NCBI GenBank assembly: GCA_015484985.1
Contig: WFUL01000065.1
Span: forward strand, 1 to 7,195
Direction: 5' to 3'
Origin: Anaerolineales bacterium
Lineage (GTDB): Bacteria; Chloroflexota; Anaerolineae; Anaerolineales; DRMV01
DNA: 7,195 bases
Below the pieces are notes generated by a model. It was not told the origin of the DNA. It did not search any database and was given only the letters and a program-made list of their open reading frames with translations. This document shows, piece by piece, positions 1-4,658 of the stretch (position 1 is the stretch's first letter; each line of letters begins with the position of its first letter). The translations under genes were made by a program, and so were the position numbers.

Positions 1-290
1 CCGTAGACCGTTTACTGGCCCAGGGTCGTATTGAAGAAGCCGAGGCGTACATGGAACGGCGGCGTCAGTTCTTCTGGGAACACGGGTATCACATTCGCAA
101 ACTCAACCAGGCTTATTTTGCCTTCTACGGCGCTTACGCGGATGTCCCGGGGGGCGGTGCGGCCGGCGACGACCCGGTGGGCGCCGCGGTGCGAGCCCTG
201 TGGGAACAAACTCAGGACGTCACGCGCTTTCTCAAGACCATGGCCTGGATGTGGTCCTTCGAGCAATTACAGCGTCGCGTGGGCCAGTAG
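1..290 (+). CDS. C-terminal fragment of a conserved-looking hypothetical protein
   Basis: The reading frame enters from the left edge (first full codon at base 3, GTA) and stays open to TAG at 288-290, giving 95 residues; the true start lies outside the window. The fragment begins VDRLLAQGRIEEAEAYMERR, is rich in charged helix-forming residues, then has HIRKLNQAYFAFYGAYAD, a Gly-rich turn (GGGAAGDDPVG) and an amphipathic C-terminal helix ending QLQRRVGQ. There is no signal or membrane segment in the visible part. The style (aromatic YFAFYGAY block followed by a short Pro/Gly loop) reminds me of C-termini of uncharacterised Chloroflexota proteins, but I cannot name a family or a function. An internal ATG at base 51 has no good ribosome binding site and is an internal Met, not a start. 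The gene is convergent with the pilus unit downstream. Confidence 0.75.
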   Translation, partial: VDRLLAQGRIEEAEAYMERRRQFFWEHGYHIRKLNQAYFAFYGAYADVPGGGAAGDDPVGAAVRALWEQTQDVTRFLKTMAWMWSFEQLQRRVGQ

Positions 291-410
291 AAGGACCCAC
301 TACCCCTGTGCTACCCATATTCTATACCCTTTCTCCTGTAACAATGAACAAGCGTGGCCCTTGTCCATAGCACCTTCCTTCACCTTCCCTCATGTCCCCT
401 AAATCTTTGT
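291..410 (+). other. C-rich, G-poor 3' flank, possible Rho-dependent termination region
   Basis: This stretch follows the stop of the preceding plus-strand gene and has no hairpin plus T tract on that strand. Counting 296-410 by eye gives about 44 C and 12 G in 115 bases, a strong departure from the surrounding coding DNA, where G and C are nearly balanced. C-rich, G-poor, unstructured RNA is the known property of Rho utilisation sites, so Rho-dependent termination is a reasonable inference. No convincing open reading frame with a ribosome binding site lies here; the short frames on both strands look random. Confidence 0.3.
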
Positions 411-480
411 GCAGGGGCTTGCATGATGGAGGCGTTCTCGCCCTTTCACATAGGTCGTTCCGGGCCCAGAGTCGCGGGAG

Positions 481-510
481 AAAAATGAGGGGGCGGCGAA
501 GCCGCCCCCT
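481..510 (-). terminator. Intrinsic terminator of the Tad pilus unit
   Basis: A perfect 10-bp inverted repeat (arms 488-497 and 501-510, AGGGGGCGGC / GCCGCCCCCT) encloses a GAA/TTC loop. Read on the minus strand the stem is followed by CATTTTTCTCCC, so there is a T tract just after the GC-rich stem. It lies about 20 bases beyond the stop of the last minus-strand gene of the pilus unit. On the plus strand no T tract follows, so it is not a good terminator for the gene ending at 290. Confidence 0.85.
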
Positions 511-530
511 GTATGCGACAGCCGCCACCC

Positions 531-1058
531 CTATCGTTCCCCTGGTAGTGCGTAGATATAGACCTGATGGGGCTCCTCCCGGGGAAGACCCAGGCGCTGG
601 GCCGTCTCCGCGTAGGCCAGGTCCAACAACACATCCTCGGCCAGGCCGATCCGCCGCACCTCACGGGCTTTCAGGATCTGAGGGAGGTGCCCCTGGACCA
701 CGGGCTCCTGCAGGCGGGAACGCCCACCCCTCAATCGTTGTCGCAGGGCTTTCGGCCCCAAAGGCGTGATGAAGAATATCCCTTCCTTCCCCTGAGCCCA
801 GAAGCCGTGTCCCGTGACGTCTGCTTCCAGGCGTTCCACATCTATCCCCACCAGTCGGGTTACCCACCCTTTGGGGTCGAAGTGGGACTGCAAACCCAAC
901 CCCAATCGCTGCCGCTTGAGCTTCAGGTCCATGGCCACCCAATCTTCCATCTCACGACGTAGGCCTGCCAGCTCCCGTCGCTGGCGCTCCAGCCCATAGC
1001 CCAGCACGGCGGTCAGAAAAGCGAATAGCACCAGAACGAAAACCAACCAGCCGAACAT
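531..1058 (-). CDS. Small membrane-anchored protein of unknown function, last gene of the pilus unit
   Basis: A 175-residue protein with one hydrophobic N-terminal segment (about residues 2-22, FGWLVFVLVLFAFLTAVLG) directly followed by a charged, probably coiled-coil stretch (about 23-52, with ERQRREL, LRREMEDW and KLKRQR). The rest (about 55-175) looks like a compact soluble domain with alternating beta-type and helical segments (GWVTRLVGIDVERLEADV, GIFFITPLGPKALRQRL, QVYIYALPGER). There is no cysteine and no prepilin-like GQ-AEF motif. I do not recognise the family. The start at 1058 is supported by GGGAGGG about 7 bases upstream. It begins 31 bases after the prepilin peptidase stop and is followed by a terminator, so it is the last gene of the same transcription unit. 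That suggests, but does not prove, a role in pilus assembly, regulation or pilin export at the membrane. Confidence 0.75.
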   Translation of the reverse strand: MFGWLVFVLVLFAFLTAVLGYGLERQRRELAGLRREMEDWVAMDLKLKRQRLGLGLQSHFDPKGWVTRLVGIDVERLEADVTGHGFWAQGKEGIFFITPLGPKALRQRLRGGRSRLQEPVVQGHLPQILKAREVRRIGLAEDVLLDLAYAETAQRLGLPREEPHQVYIYALPGER

Positions 1059-1089
1059 GGCATTTCCCTCCCCGGATGTTGAGGCTTCG

Positions 1090-1512
1090 TTACGGTATGG
1101 GAGCGGTCGAGAAGGTGCGCCAGACCAACCAGACGGCGTAGGGAAGCACTTTCCAGGTGGCCGGACGGCGTTGTCCTACCTGAGGCGAAACCAGCAGGAC
1201 GCCCAGGCTCCCCAGAAACCAGCTCAGCCCCATAACCCAGGCTCCTTCCAACAAACGCTCTGTCGGGGTCCACAGAATCCACGTCATCCATAAACGCAGG
1301 TCACCGCCTCCCAGCACACCCAGGACATAGGACCCCAACACCCACAGCATCAATACCCCCCGCCAAAACCCGAACGAAGAGGGTAGGTCTCCAAGCACGC
1401 GCGCTGCACCAGTGCCCAGGAGAAACCAGGAAAGGCGGCGGGGAACCCGTCGGGTACGGACGTCATGCCAAACGACGAAAACCGTAGCCAGGAGCAGGAG
1501 GACGAAGGCCAT
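1090..1512 (-). CDS. tadV: Minimal A24 prepilin peptidase (TadV/CpaA type)
   Basis: A 140-residue hydrophobic protein. The two aspartates of A24 aspartic prepilin peptidases are visible: Asp17 in WHDVRTRRVPRR (the usual D-x-R-x-x-x-I/V-P motif after the first membrane helix) and Asp71 in GGGDLRL (the usual G-x-G-D-x-K motif). Membrane segments lie at about 1-15, 28-41, 52-68 and 88-108. It lacks the N-terminal Cys-rich methyltransferase domain of PilD-type enzymes, as expected for TadV/CpaA. It would cleave the leader of Flp and TadE-like pre-pilins at the inner face of the membrane. The start at 1512 is chosen because GGAGG lies 8 bases upstream and the preceding gene stops 19 bases before it; a longer frame from 1578 would overlap that gene and lacks support. 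Odd points: the Lys of G-x-G-D-x-K is Arg73, and the Asn after the Pro is Arg. Confidence 0.87.
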   Translation of the reverse strand: MAFVLLLLATVFVVWHDVRTRRVPRRLSWFLLGTGAARVLGDLPSSFGFWRGVLMLWVLGSYVLGVLGGGDLRLWMTWILWTPTERLLEGAWVMGLSWFLGSLGVLLVSPQVGQRRPATWKVLPYAVWLVWRTFSTAPIP

Positions 1513-1531
1513 GGTGACGTCCTCCGCGCGG

Positions 1532-1951
1532 TCATTGATTCTCCCGGGTAACGCCCCAGGCCAAGACGGCTCGGGCACGAACGATCCGGTCGGGGGCCCA
1601 GAAAGCGCCTTTCACTCGAACCCGCACCTCGCAGTAGGGCCGCTCTCCTATCAGACCACACGTCGCGCCCAGCCAGGTGGTGTGGGTAGGTTGGTTTCGA
1701 GCGAAGACCAACGCGGCCACTTGGGGTCCGCGTCCATTCGGAACCATGCGCCCATCGGGAAGAAGGCGCACTTCCATCGTACCGGCATGGGCAGCCAGGT
1801 TCGCGGCCGTCAGGGCCCGCATGGTGCGCCAGGTCAGGGTTCCGTAACTGATGGCCGCCATGACCAACATCAACAGGGCGGTGAGGGCCAGGGCCACGAA
1901 GACCAGCACCTGGCCCCGCACACGACGTGGGCCTACCAGCGCCCCTGCCAT
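1532..1951 (-). CDS. TadG-like pilus assembly protein with N-terminal membrane helix
   Basis: A 139-residue protein whose N-terminus has a basic stretch (PRRVR), then GQVLVFVALALTALLMLVMA, a pilin-like or TadG-like hydrophobic helix at about residues 13-35. A Gly13-Gln14 junction resembles a prepilin cleavage site, but position +5 is Phe instead of the Glu of TadE and Flp, which is typical of TadG-like N-termini. After the helix comes a region rich in Ala and Thr (residues 38-56), then a beta-rich domain with two cysteines (Cys98, Cys107) flanking GLIGERPY, which could form a disulfide outside the membrane. It is much shorter than full TadG proteins with a von Willebrand A domain, so only the N-terminal TadG-like module and a small head are present. 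Its start overlaps the end of the upstream gene by 19 bases; AGGTGA precedes the ATG. Role inferred: minor pilin or pilus-anchoring protein. Confidence 0.75.
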   Translation of the reverse strand: MAGALVGPRRVRGQVLVFVALALTALLMLVMAAISYGTLTWRTMRALTAANLAAHAGTMEVRLLPDGRMVPNGRGPQVAALVFARNQPTHTTWLGATCGLIGERPYCEVRVRVKGAFWAPDRIVRARAVLAWGVTRENQ

Positions 1952-2370
1952 CGCTCACCTCGGCTGTAGGAATAGATGGCCGTTCCCTGACGGCGGTCCA
2001 TGCCAGGCGGTGCGAAGGGAAGGGTTACCCAATAGGTCACCGTGCATCGCCCCAAACTCCCCGCCTCCTCCGGCGGCTCCACCGTGACGGAGAAGGAAGC
2101 TGAACGCAAGGCACTCCAGGCCCTGGGGGCCAGGGTGCGGTGGGCAATCTCCTGTCCCAGGGCCGCGGCCCGTTGAGGACGGTGGGGGAATTGGGAAATG
2201 TATTGGGCACAGGCATAGGCCGCGGACAGAGCGGCCGTGTGCACCCGGTGCAACACCAGCAGGTCCACCCCCAGCATGGCCAGAAGGGCCAATACCATGG
2301 AGGCCAGTGCCGCTTCCGCCAGGGCTTGCGCAGGTGTCGACCGATCGAGCCAACGCCGCCAACTGGTCAT
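1933..2370 (-). CDS. TadE-like minor pilin (second copy)
   Basis: A 145-residue protein with the TadE/pseudopilin N-terminus: short basic leader (MTSWRRWLDRSTPA) then QALAEAALASMVLALLAMLG, a hydrophobic helix reaching about residue 40. Glu19 is +5 from the presumed cleavage site Ala14-Gln15. The C-terminal part has two cysteines (Cys54, Cys109) and a beta-strand-like segment ending in YWVTLPFAPPG. The start at 2370 has an excellent GGGGAGGTAAG upstream, and the gene begins 14 bases after the previous stop, so translational coupling or co-transcription is likely. In Tad systems TadE and TadF are pseudopilins processed by TadV and needed for pilus assembly. The similarity to the neighbouring TadE-like gene is confined to the N-terminal helix, so it may correspond to TadF rather than a recent duplicate. 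Confidence 0.82.
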   Translation of the reverse strand: MTSWRRWLDRSTPAQALAEAALASMVLALLAMLGVDLLVLHRVHTAALSAAYACAQYISQFPHRPQRAAALGQEIAHRTLAPRAWSALRSASFSVTVEPPEEAGSLGRCTVTYWVTLPFAPPGMDRRQGTAIYSYSRGERWQGRW

Positions 2371-2384
2371 CTTACCTCCCCTGC

Positions 2385-2765
2385 TCAGGGCTGCGGTCCG
2401 GGATAGAAACGCCAGAGGTAAAAGGTGACCTCTCCCCGATGGCGTTCTTCCACCAACACCCCCAACGGACCGGACGTCACCCGTCGGTAGGTCACCCGCC
2501 CCAAGACCTGACGCCGTTGCGCATCGACCTGGAAGGAAAACGCATCCTGTAAATCACGCCAGATGATCGCGGACAACCCCTGTCCCGGGCCCGGACTCTG
2601 ATAGTGTCCGGCCGTTACACCACCGGTGAACAGGGCCCAGTCCACGGTGAAGGCATGCCAGGCATACAGGTACGCAAAGAACACCGCGCTCAAAAGCAAT
2701 AGGATGAGGGGTGCGACCAGGGCAAACTCCGCCAGGGCTTGAGCGCGGACCGCGTGTGGCCGCAT
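2385..2765 (-). CDS. tadE: TadE-like minor pilin (first copy)
   Basis: A 126-residue protein with a near-canonical TadE motif: leader MRPHAVRA followed by QALAEFALVAPLILLLLSAV, the hydrophobic helix running to about residue 36. Glu13 is +5 from the presumed Ala8-Gln9 cleavage site and Phe14 follows it. The remainder is a small, cysteine-free, probably extracytoplasmic domain with beta-type segments (QVLGRVTYRRV, EVTFYLWRFYPG). The length fits TadE. The start at 2765 is supported by GGGAGGAGG about 3-6 bases upstream. It is second in the unit, 63 bases after the Flp stop; no terminator is visible in that gap. The presumed role is pilus assembly as a pseudopilin matured by the prepilin peptidase in the same unit. 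Confidence 0.88.
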   Translation of the reverse strand: MRPHAVRAQALAEFALVAPLILLLLSAVFFAYLYAWHAFTVDWALFTGGVTAGHYQSPGPGQGLSAIIWRDLQDAFSFQVDAQRRQVLGRVTYRRVTSGPLGVLVEERHRGEVTFYLWRFYPGPQP

Positions 2766-2828
2766 GGGTCCTCCTCCCTTCCGCCGATGAAAATGAACCT
2801 GAAAGGGGGTAAATTGTCGTCAGAAACG

Positions 2829-3026
2829 CTACCGCAGGGACTGAATCGCGCGCTGCCAGAGCTCGGCCACCCGGCCGCCGAACATGTATACCAGGGCAGC
2901 CACCACGGCTAACACCGCCCCAATGATGAGGGCGTATTCGGCAAGGTCCTGACCTTCGTCGTCCTTCAGGAGAGCGAGCAGGCGGGCTCGGAGATTGAGG
3001 AAAGTCCACATGAGTCGGGCCGTCAT
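2829..3026 (-). CDS. flp: Flp-type major pilin precursor
   Basis: A 65-residue pre-pilin. The leader (residues 1-25) is unusually rich in Arg/Leu and ends KDDEG; the predicted TadV cleavage is after Gly25, leaving a 40-residue mature pilin QDLAEYALIIGAVLAVVAAL and onward. Glu30 and Tyr31 are at +5 and +6, the Flp signature. The helix is followed by a short polar tail, ELWQRAIQSLR. The start at 3026 is preferred: GGAGGAGG lies 7 bases upstream. A longer frame from 3146 would add 40 residues with no hydrophobic leader and would cross the promoter, and the inner ATG at 3011 has no comparable ribosome binding site. It is the first gene of the unit, about 38 bases after the predicted transcription start. 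It should be the most abundant product. Confidence 0.92.
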   Translation of the reverse strand: MTARLMWTFLNLRARLLALLKDDEGQDLAEYALIIGAVLAVVAALVYMFGGRVAELWQRAIQSLR

Positions 3027-3071
3027 GCGCTTTCCTCCTCCGCATTGGGATGGCCAGTCAGTGATGGCCCC

Positions 3072-3100
3072 AGTATACCAAGATATTGCCAGAAACGCAA
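3072..3100 (-). promoter_or_regulatory. Sigma-70-like promoter of the Tad unit
   Basis: Read on the minus strand: TTGCGT (3100-3095), a 17-base spacer, then TATACT (3077-3072). Both boxes match the housekeeping consensus at four to five of six positions and the spacing is ideal. The expected transcription start near 3064 would leave a leader of roughly 38 bases before the Flp start at 3026. Confidence 0.72.
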
Positions 3101-3151
3101 AGTTATCAGGGCGGACAGGAGTTCCTTCGAGATTTCCTCTCCTCAACCTCG

Positions 3152-3180
3152 TCTATCCCCGAAAGGGTTTTGAGTACAAT
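3152..3180 (+). promoter_or_regulatory. Weak candidate promoter for the nicotinate phosphoribosyltransferase gene
   Basis: TACAAT at 3175-3180 is a good -10 box, but the hexamer 17 bases upstream (TCTATC, 3152-3157) is a poor -35. A start near 3187 would give a leader of about 70 bases. No operator or riboswitch structure is evident in 3181-3244. Confidence 0.25.
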
Positions 3181-3257
3181 CGGATACGGAGACATCGCTG
3201 ACAGGTGTATTCGCACCCCGGTTCCCACAACCGATTCCCTTCCCAGGAGGCATCGCC

Positions 3258-4589
3258 ATGAGCATCTTCGACGGCCGCAGGCTTCCTCCAGAGGCGTTCG
3301 ACCTGGACGTGGAAGGCATCCGCCGGGGTATCTATACCGACAAGTACTTCGTGAACATCGCCCGGCTTCTCCAGACGCTGAGCCGTCTGGGTTACACCCA
3401 CCGGGGTAAACACGCCCGCCTGGACCCCACGGACGTTCCGGTAGGGGACATGCGGACCGAGATGCAGGTCTTCACCCGGAGACCGGGCAAGACGGTGGTG
3501 GCCGGCGTGGATGCCGCCCTGGCCGTGCTTCAAGTGGGCACTGGTTACTGGGACGAGGACCGCTTCGTTTCCACCTGGCAGGATTTGCAGGTCTGGGCCG
3601 TGCAGGACGGCGACGTGGTCACCTACCACGGCGACCCCCTGAACGTCCAGCCGGTGTTGCGTATCCGGGGCCGGTATCGGGATTACGGACCCATGGAGAC
3701 CCTGATTCTGGGCTTCCTCACCCGAGCCAGCCGCATCGCCACCAACACCTACGAAATCCTGCAAGCCTCCCGGGGAAAGCCCGTGCTCTTCTTCCCCGCC
3801 CGCTTCGATCTGCCCGCCGTGCAGGCCCTGGACGGCTACGCGTACTGGATTGGCGTGCAGCGCTACAACCTGGACTTCCACGCCCAGGTGCGCCCCTTCG
3901 TCTCCACCGACGCCCAGGCGTCCCTGTGGGACGGTAAGGGAGGCGGCACCACGGCCCATGCCTTCATCGCCTGCTTCCTGGGCGACACCACGGAAGCCCT
4001 GCTCCAGTTCGCGGCCCATCTCCCGCCCGAAGTACCCCGCATTGCGCTGGTGGACTTCAACAACCGTTCGGTCCAGGAGGCTCTGTGGGTCACCGAGGCC
4101 ATGTTCCGGCGCTACATGGAACTGCGCACGGCGGGGGAGGAGACCGAGGCCCGGAAGTTCGTCCTCTTCGGCGTGCGTCTGGATACCGCGAGTAACCTGC
4201 GGGACGAATCCATCCCCCCTTTGGGTGACCCCAAACTCGATTTGGGCGTGGTACCTCGGCTGGTGGTGGCCATGCGGGAAGCCCTGGATCGGGCCTGGGA
4301 ATCCTGGGACATCCCCCGAACGTGGCGGGAGGAGGCGGCGCGATATTGCCGCAACGTCAAGATTGTGGTCTCTGGTGGCTTCACCAAGGAAAAAATCGCC
4401 CTGTTCGAGAAACTGGGCGCACCGGTGGACTATTACGGGGTGGGGTCCTGGTTCTTCCAGAACGCGGGAGGCACCCTGACGGACTACACCGCGGACGTGG
4501 TTCGGGTCCAGGTGCGCGGGGAATGGGTACCTATGGCCAAGGTGGGCCGTCGTCCATGCGACAACCCGGACTTGCAGCGGGTCTGGTAA
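3258..4589 (+). CDS. pncB: Nicotinate phosphoribosyltransferase (NAD salvage)
   Basis: A 443-residue cytoplasmic enzyme that would make nicotinate mononucleotide from nicotinate and PRPP, the entry of the Preiss-Handler route to NAD. Visible family marks: YTDKYF near the N-terminus (residues 26-31), the RIATNTYEI segment (159-167), GGGTTAHAF (228-236) with His234 where the phosphorylated or catalytic His lies in this family, LVDFNN (264-269), VLFGVRLDTASNLRDES (302-318), the phosphate-binding loop VVSGGFTKEKI (370-380) and GAPVDYYGVGSWF (387-399). The length fits prokaryotic members; the YTDKYF-type N-terminus recalls the divergent group in Clostridia and Thermotogae rather than the Salmonella enzyme. 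The start is fixed by AGGAGG 7 bases upstream. The gene is alone on its strand, divergent from the pilus unit and convergent with the ClC gene. Quinolinate phosphoribosyltransferase shares the fold but is much shorter. Confidence 0.88.
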   Translation: MSIFDGRRLPPEAFDLDVEGIRRGIYTDKYFVNIARLLQTLSRLGYTHRGKHARLDPTDVPVGDMRTEMQVFTRRPGKTVVAGVDAALAVLQVGTGYWDEDRFVSTWQDLQVWAVQDGDVVTYHGDPLNVQPVLRIRGRYRDYGPMETLILGFLTRASRIATNTYEILQASRGKPVLFFPARFDLPAVQALDGYAYWIGVQRYNLDFHAQVRPFVSTDAQASLWDGKGGGTTAHAFIACFLGDTTEALLQFAAHLPPEVPRIALVDFNNRSVQEALWVTEAMFRRYMELRTAGEETEARKFVLFGVRLDTASNLRDESIPPLGDPKLDLGVVPRLVVAMREALDRAWESWDIPRTWREEAARYCRNVKIVVSGGFTKEKIALFEKLGAPVDYYGVGSWFFQNAGGTLTDYTADVVRVQVRGEWVPMAKVGRRPCDNPDLQRVW

Positions 4590-4605
4590 GAGGGATTTGG
4601 ACAAG

Positions 4606-4653
4606 AAGGGACCATGTGGACAACGGCGAAAGCCGCTGCCCACATGGTCCCTT
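4606..4653. terminator. Shared hairpin between convergent genes
   Basis: Arms 4606-4619 and 4640-4653 (AAGGGACCATGTGG / CCACATGGTCCCTT) pair over 14 bp, and inside lies a 4-bp stem CGGC/GCCG (4624-4627, 4632-4635) capped by a GAAA tetraloop. It lies 16 bases after the nicotinate phosphoribosyltransferase stop and 5 bases before the ClC stop on the other strand, so it can end transcripts from both sides. The A/T runs flanking the stem are short, so it may work poorly as an intrinsic terminator or mainly protect 3' ends. Confidence 0.72.
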
Positions 4654-4658
4654 TCACC

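Noticed and set aside
1350..1958. A 202-codon minus-strand frame overlapping the TadG-like and prepilin peptidase genes
   Set aside because: It is out of frame with two genes that have clear motifs and ribosome binding sites; its product is Arg/Pro/Gly-rich and featureless.
3027..3146. Longer Flp precursor starting at 3146
   Set aside because: It would translate through the predicted promoter and add 40 residues with no leader character; the start at 3026 has a strong GGAGGAGG site.
3153..4643. A 496-codon open frame on the minus strand opposite the nicotinate phosphoribosyltransferase gene
   Set aside because: It is the mirror of a GC-rich gene with clear family motifs and a ribosome binding site; the antisense product is rich in His, Gly and Arg without recognisable domains.
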